A DNA stretch of 64,000 nucleotides from Phascolomyces articulosus (taxonomy: Eukaryota > Mucoromycota > Mucoromycetes > Mucorales > Lichtheimiaceae), in contig JAIXMP010000017.1 of assembly GCA_025677815.1 (NCBI GenBank), positions 620,001 through 684,000 on the forward strand. The letters are read 5' to 3'. Position 1 is the first letter of the stretch, and each line of letters starts with the position of its first letter. The notes below the pieces were generated by a model. That model saw only the letters and a program-made list of their open reading frames with translations. It made no database searches and was not told the origin of the DNA. Positions 1 through 10,854 of this stretch are shown here, piece after piece. The translations under genes and the position numbers were made by a program.

Positions 1-1322
1 AGAAATAATGTCTTACCATAACGGCCAAACCAATAAGACCAATATCTGCGCTATTATATATTAATAGTTTGTGAGTTTTTAAATATTGCATCAGTTTATT
101 ATTGAGCAGTAAACTTACACTGCTTGTTGTGAGGACATAATGTTCTTGATGAAAGAAAGACGTTGCAACATTAATAGAGTCGCCAGGGTTCTACTAAAAT
201 GCAGTATTATAGTAAAAAAAAACCCATGCATGAAATCTCGGTAGTTTAAAAAAGCACCTTCGCAATGAAAAATGTTTCAGAACGATCCCAATAAACGTAT
301 TTGTTAATGCATGACGTGTTAACTAAACATATTAATATTTATAAGATGCTATGATTCTTGTATCCTTCCATGTTTACTTTATGGTGACAAATCCTTTCTA
401 CAAAATAAAATGCTAATTAAAAATAATTTTAGTTTTCTGATTTTATTATTAGACATTTTTTTACTAACAAAGAGCTATTTATCATATACGTAGATACATT
501 ATAATGGAGCTACGACTACTTTTCACCTGATAATAAATCAACACGAGGTGAAATCTTGTATCTGTGCATTGTAATTGAGAACTATGAATACCAGAAGCTT
601 AGCTAATATAATTTTATGCTACATGCATGATTTACCTATCGGATATATACAAATCAGATTTTTCCGTCCCATTGTTAAATTATAGTTTGTTTTATCGTTC
701 CATTTTTATATATCTTTTGGAATCCATCTATTCACTCATAAACACTATGCATTATATCTAAATTACGTAATACTTTTTTCTTTGCATATAACAATATATG
801 AGAATGTTTCCAGACCGACGGAGCCGGTTCTTTTTTCATTAAAATGCAATAATAATGGTTATAACGTGCAAAATAAAAGCAATGAAACTTTTTATTTTAG
901 GTGATATTAATATATATATATATATATATTCTCTATGTTAAATGCAGATAATTATAATAGTATGCTGCAGAGCAGAAAATTTGAAGCTATGAACGGGATA
1001 ATGTGGCATTACAATGTAAAGTGTAGTGGTAATAGTAATAGTAATAGTAATAGTAATAGTAATAGTAATAGTAATAGTAATAGTAATAGTAATAGTAATA
1101 TAGTAATTGTAGTAATAGGTAATCGATCTATGGCAAGTGTGGTAATAATGCAAGACAGAAAGATATAGAGGAGATTTGTTGATACAAGAAAAAAAAAGAT
1201 TTGTGTGTAATAATATGTATAAAGTGAATGCAGAAAGATACTTGGAACGCAAATAAAAAAACTTATAATAATACAACTGTGGGGGTATATAAGGAAAACC
1301 CTAAGAAACTAGTCTGTGTTTT
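1..1322. other. AT-rich intergenic region
   Basis: No convincing gene is visible. The stretch is AT-rich, with stops in all frames. It holds a TA-dinucleotide run near 910-929 and the hexanucleotide repeat listed separately. It lies downstream of the first MFS transporter gene, which ends at 1323 on the minus strand. Confidence 0.6.
1031..1099. repeat. (AATAGT)n hexanucleotide microsatellite
   Basis: About eleven near-perfect tandem copies of AATAGT are visible. Read in one frame they encode Ser-Asn repeats and in the antisense frame Thr-Ile repeats. Nothing around them looks like a gene, so I treat both readings as repeat artefacts rather than proteins. Confidence 0.95.
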
Positions 1323-2418
1323 TTAATTATTGTTTGAGTTGATGCTTTGAGCTTGTTGTAATTCTATTTTTTCTTCAGCAGTTTCGACAGGTGCTTCAAC
1401 ATCCTTGGCGTCTCCTTTAGCTTGAGGTGGGGCACCATATCGAATGTTACGAACACAACAAGCAGCAATAACGCCAAGACCACCAGCAACGATGGGAACA
1501 ATGAAGACGTTATTTAAAGCTTGCATATAGGCATGGATAACAGGTCCTTGGTACTCAGCGGGGACTTCACGAATATACAAATAGTTCTTGAGTGCGCCAT
1601 ATTCGTTTGCAACAGCAAGCACTTGAGGATCGAGACCAGAAAATTGGGCCTGTAAAAAGGTAGAAAATAAAGTTTGATAGATGGCAATACCAATGGATGA
1701 TGCTAACAACATAAAGAAGTTATTCTAAAAATGAAATAATAGAGGTTAGAATCATACTCAAGGAGGCAGCATGTTATTGCTTTTCCCATGGTCAAAAAAA
1801 AGCTTACCAAACTAGTAGCAACAGCCATAAATTCTTTTCCAGCCACAGATTGAACACCCAAGATACAGTTTTGTTGAGAAAGACCAAATGCAAATCCTGT
1901 CGAAAATTTACCCATCCCGTGTGAGTCATCACATGTCAAAAAAACTGTAAAATGTCATTTGTGGACATGTAAAAAAAAAAAAAAAAAAAAACCAGAAAAA
2001 CCAGAAAAACTTACCACAGAATGTTAAGAAACCAGCTTGGCGACCCCAATTGGCGGTCTCATCAACAGTATAGAAAAGACCATAACCAAGAATGTTGGAT
2101 GCGGAACCAATAATAATATAAAGTTTAACGTAAGGAAACTTGCTCAACAAGATACCACTACCTACAGAGCCTGCAATCAAGCAAACCATGTAAGGAATAA
2201 GTCTAATACCAGATTCGGAACTGTTGGCACCAAATACTGCTTGGAAGAGAATAGGACCGAAATAGAGAGTACCGATAAAACCTAATCCCAAAGTTACCAT
2301 GTACAAATAGATGACAGCGATTCTAGGGTTAAGAAGAACTTGATATGGCATGATCTAATTTTGTTTCCAACAATAATTTTAGTAAATTAGTTTTATGGGA
2401 GAAGTTAGCTTAGAATTC

Positions 2419-2466
<48 letters not shown>

Positions 2467-3453
2467 TACGGGTTCTTTGGCAATCCAGCCTTCTGAAATT
2501 ATCAATAAAATCAAGGATACACCTGCAGCAACGAATGGGCCAATGCAGTGGGCTGAGCCCCATCCCTTTTGTGGTCCCCAGCTAAGAGCAAGTAAAAGAC
2601 AAACGACAAGACCAATAGAAAAGACTGTACCCAAGAAATCGATACGCATGATCTTCTCCTTCATGGATTCTTGACGAACTTCACTTGTTTCTTTAAACAA
2701 AAAGAAAACAATAACAATGGCACTACCACAAAGGATAATGTTTAACCAAAAGTCCCATCGCCATGATAAGTAATCAACAAAAGCACCACCAATCAATGGA
2801 CCAACGACTGAAGCAAGACCATAGACAACGACAAGCATACTTTGTAATCTTGGACGCCATTCAAGGGGCGCAATGTCAGTAATAATGACAAAAAGCATGG
2901 ACATGATACCGCCTGCTCCGAAACCTTGGAGTGTTCGACCTGCGATTAATCCTTCAATGGTAGGTGTAAGTGCATTTACCAAAGAACCGACAAAGAAAAT
3001 GCACATGCCAAAAAGAAGAATTGGTTTGCGTCCAAAGATATCTGAAAACTAATGGTGATTTTGGTTTATTAGTTTACAAAACGATATAAATTAATGTGAA
3101 ACAGAAAGAAAAGAGAGATGTGTTACCTTTCCAGATAATGGCTGGAATGCATTCATTGCTACCATATATGAAGTAGCAATCCATGTTTGTTTTTCTAAAG
3201 CATCGAGTTCAGTGGCAATAATAGACATAGCTGGGGCAACAACAGTTGAATTTAAAGAGACCATAAACATAGCCAACAGAATACCAATCACCAATAATAC
3301 AAGTTTTAGTGTTTGTAATAATGTGCGTTTTGGTTGTTCTGATGATTTGTTTACAGTTGATTGCTGTTGTACTTCATTTTGGACTTTTCCGTTTACCGAT
3401 AAAGCATCGGCTGAAACAGTGGTTTGATCAATACTGCGTAATGATAGAGGCAT
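1323..3453 (-). CDS. MFS drug:H+ antiporter, DHA2 (14-TM) type, copy 1
   Basis: Major facilitator superfamily exporter, predicted in the plasma or vacuolar membrane, moving small molecules against protons. Five exons on the minus strand: 3453-3127, 3048-2470, 2354-2015, 1896-1808 and 1724-1323, giving 578 aa. After a polar N-terminus, TM1 carries NSTVVAPAMSIIA. The loop after TM2 has the motif-A-like GKFSDIFGRKP, and antiporter motif C is seen in VVGPLIGGAFVD. The helix order fits 14-spanner DHA2 proteins. It is a tandem paralogue of the gene at 8445-10854, with the acyltransferase gene between them on the same strand. Intron 2 contains a very long T tract just after its donor. The substrate cannot be told from sequence. 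The family call is firm; the drug-exporter label is by family only. Confidence 0.9.
2422..2464. repeat. 43-nt poly(A) tract (poly(T) in the sense of the gene)
   Basis: An uninterrupted A run of about 43 nt lies inside intron 2 of the first MFS gene, four bases beyond the GTAAG donor when read on the minus strand. Shorter homopolymers occupy intron 3 of the same gene (about 1971-1991) and the matching intron of the second copy (near 9153-9172). Confidence 0.9.
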
Positions 3454-5360
3454 GATAAAACACACGAGAGTTTATGAAAGAAAAAGAAAAAGGGACAGTG
3501 TTGAAGGTAATAGAAAAAGTTGATTCGGTATCTACCGATTATATATATTTATATGTGATTCTTCAGGTCAACTTTCTTGGCGGATCAGAAAAAGTTTTTG
3601 CGATCTAGGTAACCTCGTGGTCCGCCCGTTAATTAGAGCCAATGAAATTTGTATAAACTGTTTTGCCGAATGTATTTGTTTCACACTTGGGTTTGCCAAC
3701 AACGGTTGAATAGTGTTTCCGATATAACATTCTTATATTCTGATATGATATTATAAATAATAAATCAAGCTGCACTTCTTATTTATTATTTATAGCTATT
3801 TTAATTTGAAATGATAAATATATAAAAACATCTTGTGTGTAAAAGTATGATTTTTTTTACTAATAAAAAATATCATGATGATTATTTTATTCTTCTGTTT
3901 TGATTATATGTACAACACTACATATTGTCACAGTTACAGAAAAAAAAAATAGATAGAAAAACGTTGTTTAGGAAAAATACTTGATGCGTTATGGAAATGG
4001 ACTTTATCCGTTGACTTTTCATAGTGTAACACATCTTATTCAGGAGAAATTGCACTGTTTAGAATGATTAATGTGGCAATTAAAATTATAAACACGTTTA
4101 AACCTAAAATTATATGGTATTAATCAATTATTTTATACAGATGGGAAAGCGTTAATAACATACGTAATATACTTTTTTTATTCTATATATCTTGGTCTGT
4201 GCATAACATTGACAACACGATGATGGATACTATATTAATCCATTTTCATAAAAGAAATGTTTTTTCAATGGATACAACAATGATCCAAAGTCAAATAAAA
4301 ATAGAAAGTATCAGATCATAAAATCTGGTTCGTATCTTGATTTGACTTTATTTTTGTCCGAAAAATTGGATTTTTGTCGGAGGTACGAGATTTATATGAT
4401 CAGCGAAAACAAACGGACTCAAACACTGGCAGTGGAAAATCAGGGGTGGGGTAGTACACCATGATTTCATACAATTGCCTAGAAGTATACACCCTCTTTT
4501 ATTAACAATTGTTTGATTTCAGTCTGTTCCTTCCAACATACGGTAGTTCCCTATAATTTAGATTATAAGTTAGAGGACATAGTTATTTTATAAATATTAT
4601 TTTTATCTAATATATGTATAAACCTGCGTCACTATACTCTCTCATTAAATACGTAGTAGACGAAGACCATAATAATTGTCTGACAATTTCTATTGTTTTA
4701 TTAACTAACTATTATTCCAATGAATAACTGTCATTACTTACAGTTATATGCATTTCCCTGTTTCATTTCTTGTGTAGGGGTTAGGTAACCCAGTCGGCAT
4801 ATATCATTTATATGTCTACGGTATTTATAGCATTGATTTAAAATAAGCCCTTTTTCCATTTCCATGATGAACTATTATTGGATAAAGCTGTTGTATCTTA
4901 TAGATAATTATTGAATCCTTTGCAAGCAAGAATGAAGTATCGTGAACAGTTCATATAAAAGTTTCACTTTTCCATAAAATATACGGCATGATTTATTAGC
5001 AACAATACGTAGGTGAATGCTTTATATCATAACACTCGCTTATAATCGTCGGTAAATATACTCGTATATGATCGCTTTAAAAGGCTCAGTGGTCCTTTGT
5101 TATCACTCCTAAAAAAATTGACAGCATTTGTCGATTCTTATATTATATCACATTTGTTATTCTTTTGTTGTTTTAGGACTCAGTATGGTAGGTTATTATC
5201 ATGACTATAGCATGTTTATTGCAGGTATTGATGGAATTGTTTATTACACTATCATTGAACCATAATGTAGAGGGTGAGAAAGAATGAGGTAATTGTAAAA
5301 AAAAAAATAGCATGATAATATATAAGACGGATAAATAGTATAGAAATAACCATAAACGGG
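3454..5360. other. Intergenic region upstream of MFS copy 1
   Basis: No gene is supported. This AT-rich stretch carries the promoter of the MFS gene read to the left and the 3' flank of the acyltransferase gene. A pair of GC-rich half-sites, GGCGGATCA and TGGTCCGCC, stands at about 3578-3625. It could be a zinc-cluster type operator, but that is speculation. Confidence 0.5.
3546..3553 (-). promoter_or_regulatory. TATA box of MFS copy 1
   Basis: TATAAATA on the minus strand, about 93 bp before the ATG at 3453, inside a short AT alternation. Its position fits a fungal TATA element. Confidence 0.45.
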
Positions 5361-6818
5361 TTATTGATAGCACTTTTGTAAATTCTGAATCACCAGGGGA
5401 CCAAACGCATCTGCCTTAGATTCGTCCAATGCCCCATTTTGCCATCCGATTGTTGCGTACATTGAATCCTTTGTACTGATAGAATTTATATTTAAAGCTG
5501 TAGTAAATATCTGCGCACTCTGGCAAAACCACAAAGATTCAAGCTGCCAAATATTATTCGTTTCCTCCTTTACGAAAGGAATAAATCTACCCAAATCTGA
5601 TAACTCAATACCACCAACGCGGTGCATGGTTGGATTGGACACCCAATGATCATACCAAAAACGACAATAATCCTCTGGATACTTGGAAAGAAACTTTAAC
5701 AGTCCAGCATCCTTTGCTGCTTCACCCTTGTTTGCTTTCAGTTGGGTGTGATACGTCTTGGCGATATCCCAAAATTCTGTTAATGATTGAGAGGTCAATT
5801 TCCAAGTATAGTTGTAAGCGCCCACAAAATTACCCATCTCTTCTTCAGATACAGGTGGATTGCAGAATGAACGACAGTTGACTGGAGTACCTGTTGAAAC
5901 GGTGCCCACTTCCGGATAAACTTCATTAAAAGCTAAAATAATGGCCGTCATGATTGCCGCATGTGGAGTAACGCCATGTTTTCGACACGTTGTGCAGACC
6001 TCCTTCCATACAGTACCACCTAATTCAATTGCACGTACAATTGTATCATGGCGTGCTTTGGATTTGTCAGTTATCCCTGGATAGTCACCAGCCCAGCATT
6101 GCGGGAACCAGCGTTTCGTCAAGGCATTTGGCAAAACTTTTTTAGCTACCATCTGTGAAACGACACCCATCATATTCATCATTGTAGGCATAGGTGCATT
6201 TCGATCTTCATAGGGCACTCCCAAAACACCTTTTACTTTGGGTTTAATGATATCATGTCCTTCTTCTTGTGTATTTCGCAATAACTGTTCTTCTTGGTCG
6301 ATTTCTTGAAATAAAGCTTTCCAAAAGATGGCCAAACTTTTACCATCTGCAATGACGTGATGGGCCGTGAAAGTTATGCTGCATTCATCAAGTCGGTCGT
6401 CATGAACACAAATACGTAAATGCCATAGTGGGATTGTGTGATCGTCAAGATTGAATTCGTGGTCGCATTCATTAGCAATGACTTTGGCAAGTTTGGATCG
6501 GTCCCAGAATGCTACTTGATCAGCAGCATCAATCTTGACAATGTTTGATAGATTGAATTGATCTAAACGAATGAAATGGGCAGTAGGTTTGTCACTTTCC
6601 GCAACAACAAGTGAAAGCTGAGGATGTTTTTCAACTAGCCTGTTAAGTGGCGCATGTAACCTAGAAAAGTAAAACTCTTTCAGGTCATCAGGACTTTTCC
6701 GTGGAGAATGACGTAATATTGCAGTTGCTGTTACAGTTCCATAACATTGAGTGAGCTGTTTAGAGACTTGGTATTTTTCTAGTAACCCAAGTGGACGTTC
6801 AACAGTGGAAGCTGACAT
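5361..6818 (-). CDS. Alcohol acetyltransferase-like acyltransferase (condensation fold), copy 1
   Basis: Intronless gene of 485 aa from the ATG at 6818, where the protein begins MSASTVERPLG; an upstream in-frame ATG at 6875 would add 19 residues. It is a CoA-dependent O/N-acyltransferase of the AATase/condensation-like superfamily. The catalytic motif HHVIADGKS lies near residue 170. A conserved second half includes GNFVGAYNYTW. The proteins that align best by eye are yeast Atf-type alcohol acetyltransferases and fungal acetyl-CoA-dependent detoxification enzymes. The substrate is not predictable. The gene sits between two MFS exporter genes on the same strand, which suggests acylation coupled to export. 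A paralogue is at 37292-38752. The family call is firm, the physiological role is inference. Confidence 0.82.
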   Translation of the reverse strand: MSASTVERPLGLLEKYQVSKQLTQCYGTVTATAILRHSPRKSPDDLKEFYFSRLHAPLNRLVEKHPQLSLVVAESDKPTAHFIRLDQFNLSNIVKIDAADQVAFWDRSKLAKVIANECDHEFNLDDHTIPLWHLRICVHDDRLDECSITFTAHHVIADGKSLAIFWKALFQEIDQEEQLLRNTQEEGHDIIKPKVKGVLGVPYEDRNAPMPTMMNMMGVVSQMVAKKVLPNALTKRWFPQCWAGDYPGITDKSKARHDTIVRAIELGGTVWKEVCTTCRKHGVTPHAAIMTAIILAFNEVYPEVGTVSTGTPVNCRSFCNPPVSEEEMGNFVGAYNYTWKLTSQSLTEFWDIAKTYHTQLKANKGEAAKDAGLLKFLSKYPEDYCRFWYDHWVSNPTMHRVGGIELSDLGRFIPFVKEETNNIWQLESLWFCQSAQIFTTALNINSISTKDSMYATIGWQNGALDESKADAFGPLVIQNLQKCYQ

Positions 6819-8444
6819 TGATGCGCTGAAAAGATTGTAATTAAAGAAAAAGTAGCCGGACATTCTTTTGCCCACACATCAGGAACGAATTGGGCCGAGT
6901 TACACGAGCCAAGCATCATATTCTTCCTCTGTGGCATCGCAGATGATGACTCATATTAATAGATATTATTAGACCATCTCTATGTTGAACAACAATAGCA
7001 GTGTATTCAACAATGAAATAAAATAAATAAACTGGAATTGATTGCATGAAATATGAATACTTTGAATTGGGTACAATGCAACGTAGGAAAGATCGGACAT
7101 TTTCATGAAAGTTGTAATTATCTATAGACATAAAGAACCTAATACTAATAACATGATCTCTGTCATGTATGTCAAAATTGTTTTCCTCGTACAAATATTA
7201 AATTATAACAACCATAAAGAATAAGTTGACTACAAGATGATAACATTCATCTACAATGTATTTAACTCCAATTGTTTAATATTATTAGCAATAGAAATCA
7301 ATATGATGTAATTTGATATATATAGAAATATCGCAGCTATTATCGTGATTGAGATCAATTACTTTTTTTATAGCATTGCTCGTTACTATTTTTTTCAAAC
7401 AAATCGTACAAGTATTCTTCATTGTGTTTTTTTTTTCAAACGAACAAGCTTTTGCCCTTTTCCAATCATTGAATTGGTGAAAAGTAAATACTACATTTAC
7501 AATACTAATAATTGAATTAAACGAGAAAGAAATAACTGGTTTTAATAAGCAGCTTTAAGAAGGGAAGCTGTATCCAAACCTACTTATCACAGATCAATAG
7601 AAGACAAAGGGCTTAATTGTAATATAAACAGTATGTAATAAGCGTGTCACTACTAGTAGCCAGGGATATATATAATACAATATTATTTAAAGATAAGTAC
7701 AATGTTGTTGTGATGTTTTTTCTTAAGTATCACAGATGTGGGAATGTGTTATGTAATATACATAATAGATGGCCTTGGTTTGTCAAAGTTTTTTTTTAAA
7801 AAAATATATTATCAGGTGGAGCGGGTAATAATTTATGTTTTGGAAATGTATTGCCATTAAATGATGAAAAGAAGCCATTGTTTTGCCGCGGAAATGGATA
7901 TGCGTGAACCGATTCACTGTTTGATTTTTCCAAAATGTAAAAGATCCTATGATGCATTGCGCGGATTTATACATACATCTTTTAAAAGTTATCAAGATAG
8001 AATGGGTAAAAGATGAGCCTATCCATATTTATGCTGTTTGAAAGCGTACTATCCCACTTTGGTTGAAAAGTGATGTGCAGATTTGTTTATTAAACGAATA
8101 CGGGTATTATAACTTAAAATGAGTAAAAATCCAAGGATAAAATGTTTTTCCAGTTCATGTAATAAATATAATTGGCATTTTTTATTATCTATTATTTTAA
8201 AAAAATACAAAGATTGACATTAATATTTGTGTAATGCATTGACATATGTCATATGTATATATTGTGTGGGTGTGGGTATGGGTGAATTTAGTAATAAATG
8301 GTAAAAATTATATAATACAAAAATTGATAGATGAAACTGTATAGTGATTATGTATAGTAAAATTTGTATAATTGATTAAAATAACGTAAAATACTAGGTG
8401 GAATGGTGTTGTTGCAAATAATACAATGAATAGTCTTTGATGGA
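6819..8444. other. AT-rich intergenic region with one possible coding relic
   Basis: This is the upstream region of the acyltransferase gene and the 3' flank of MFS copy 2. No intact gene is seen. A short protein-like stretch at about 7885-8072 is listed separately as a possible relic. Confidence 0.5.
7885..8072 (+). pseudogene. Possible coding relic, unrecognised
   Basis: One plus-strand frame reads as a protein-like stretch of about 60 codons (for example REPIHCLIFPKCKRSYDAL, then KAYYPTLVEK). A TGA at about 8014-8016 interrupts it between MGKR and AYPYL. There is no start, no intron signal and no recognisable family. The antisense strand is also open here for 70 codons, so the coding strand is uncertain. 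It may be the remnant of a transposon or of a lost gene. Confidence 0.25.
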
Positions 8445-9141
8445 TTATTGTTTCTTTTCACGGACATGTGATCTATCGTTTTCTTCGTGAATACTGGTAT
8501 CAAAACTAGAAACATCTTTATCGTCTTCACCATCAATAATGACTTCTCCAAGTGGTGGTTGTTCATCTTGTTTCTTTTCTTCAGATTCAGAAGGAGTACC
8601 GAATCGAACATTACGAGTAAAGATTGCAGCAATAACAGAGATACCAGCGGCGCACAAAGGTACAATAAAAACCAAATGTAATGACTTCATATAGGCTTTG
8701 ATAACTGGCTCTTGAGTATCTGCAGGCATATTTCGAATATAAAGATAGTTTGACGTGGCACCGATATTATTAGCGATTGCAAAAATATCAGGTTCTTGTA
8801 CACTCAGTTCAATCATTTGGTTTTTTAAGAATACAGAAAAGAGCGTTTGATAGATTGCAATACCAATAGCAGAACCAAGCATCATGAAGAAATTGGTCTA
8901 CGTGTAAAAAAAAAATAGAAATATGAATAAGTAATTGTTTTTTCAACGTGTGTGCATAATAATTTTGTTTTCATCTATATAAAATTAAAGAAATTCAAAA
9001 GTGACAGTAGAATAAACATACCAAACTTGTCGCAACAGCCATATAAGGTTTGCCCGCAGCGGTTTGTACAGCTAAAATAGCATTTTGTTGCGATAAACCA
9101 AATGCGAGACCTAAAATTATTTTTCTATATTAGAACTTATG

Positions 9142-9172
<31 letters not shown>

Positions 9173-10854
9173 CCAGAAAAGATCAATACTTACCACAGAA
9201 CGATAAATAGCCCGCTTGTTGACCCCAACTTGAGTTTTCATTTACAGTGAAAAATAAACCATAGCCAAGAACATTACTGCAAGCGCCAATAAGAAGGTAT
9301 ATTTTGAAATATGGGAACTTATTAATCAATATACTACTACCAAGCGACCCTGCAATAAGACATGCCATGAAGGGAATCAATCGAACACCAGATTGTGTGC
9401 TATTGGCACCAAATACAGATTGGAAGAGGATAGGACCAAAATACAATGTACCTACAAAGCCTAAGCCCAATGTAATCATGTAAATATAGACGGTAAAGAC
9501 AGAAGGTTTTAGCATAATTGCTACAGGCATAACCTATTATTATTATTATTATTATTATTTTTAAAAAAAAGAACAGTCAGTATCTAGTAATGATACGAGG
9601 CAATGCAAATAAGGCAAAAACTTACGGGCTCTTTCGAAATCCAACCTTGAGAAATGATCAACAAGATGAATGCGACACCAGCCGCAACAAATGGGCCAAT
9701 ACTATGCGCTTCATTCCAACCATACTTTTAAAGGGAGTACCATTATTGTCATTAGTTTATTTTTTTCTTTTAGTGATTTTTGATACATATATATATATAT
9801 ATATGTAGTATTAAAGAAAAAAAAAAGATACTTTACCGAAGGACCCCAGCCCAGTGCTAGTAAAAGACAGGTAACACAACTAATGGAAAAGAGAATACCC
9901 AGGAAATCGATCCGTTTAATCTTGACCATAAAAGATTCTTGTTGTACACGGGTTGATTCTTGAAATAAGAAGAAAAGAAGCAAAATGGAGATACCAGCAA
10001 TGATAATATTGATGTAGAAATCCCAGCGCCAGGAAGCATGATCAACAAAAGCACCACCAATCAAAGGACCGACAACACTCGATAAACCATAAATAACGGT
10101 TAACATGGATTGAAGACGAGGTTTCCATTCAGGTGATGCAAGATCAGTAACAACGACGAACATCATTGAAAAAATACCACCAGCGCCAAAACCTTGAATT
10201 GTTCTTCCTGCAATCACTCCCTCCATTGAAGGAGAAGTAGAACAAATAAGTGAGCCAATCCAGAAGAAACAGAGACCAAACATAAGAACAGGTTTACGTC
10301 CAAAAATATCACTAAACTATATATATTGTTAAAATTTATTTTCAATTATTATATGAATCCATGACAATGTTTTTAATTGATTTTTTACTAATGAATAATA
10401 TAAACCTACCTTTCCAGCTAATGGTTGAAATGAAATCTATAAGATATTATAAAAATTAAAATTTTCATGAGCCAATGTAATAGAATGAAAATGAAACAAT
10501 GTCAAGATCAATAAAGCAATTCTTTACCATAGCAACCATAAATGACGTCGCAATCCATGCTTGAAGTTCCAATTTATGAAGTTGTGTAGCAATAATAGAC
10601 ATGGCAGGAGCAACAACAGTAGAATTTAATGACATGACAAACATGGACAAAACAATACCAACAAATATACCAACAATTCGAAGTCGTTCCAGGCGAGGAT
10701 ATTTTTGTGTCCATGATTGTTTTTCGTTAGATTGTTGTGGCTGATCTACAACACTTGAATCCTTTTCACTTGGTGTTACACTTTTTTCAGATATGATGGT
10801 GGCAGCATCATCATTATTTTGTATATTGATTTCCTCGGAGCTTTGAGGTGCCAT
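8445..10854 (-). CDS. MFS drug:H+ antiporter, DHA2 (14-TM) type, copy 2
   Basis: Tandem paralogue of the 1323-3453 gene. Seven exons on the minus strand: 10854-10528, 10436-10410, 10316-9837, 9724-9626, 9533-9194, 9110-9022 and 8897-8445, giving 604 aa. It has the same signatures: NSTVVAPAMSIIA in TM1, FSDIFGRKP after TM2, and SSVVGPLIGGAFVDH as motif C. The C-terminal tail is longer and rich in acidic and basic residues. Compared with copy 1 it has two extra introns: one creates a 27-nt microexon (ISFQPLAGK) and one splits the large exon (480 + 99 = 579 nt, exactly the size of exon 2 in copy 1). The second extra intron ends in AAAAG. Membrane exporter by family; substrate unknown. Confidence 0.9.
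9537..9559. repeat. (ATT)n trinucleotide repeat in an intron of MFS copy 2
   Basis: About eight ATT units follow directly on the intron side of the acceptor at 9534-9535 (minus-strand gene). The repeat forms the 3' end of the intron. Confidence 0.85.

Noticed and set aside
935..1276. Open frames with Ser-Asn or Thr-Ile repeats on both strands
   Set aside because: They are translations of the (AATAGT)n microsatellite; flanks have no coding character.
2422..2464. Poly(A) tail of a retroposed element
   Set aside because: It lies within an intron in the antisense orientation, has no LINE/SINE sequence or target-site duplication, and directly follows a splice donor.
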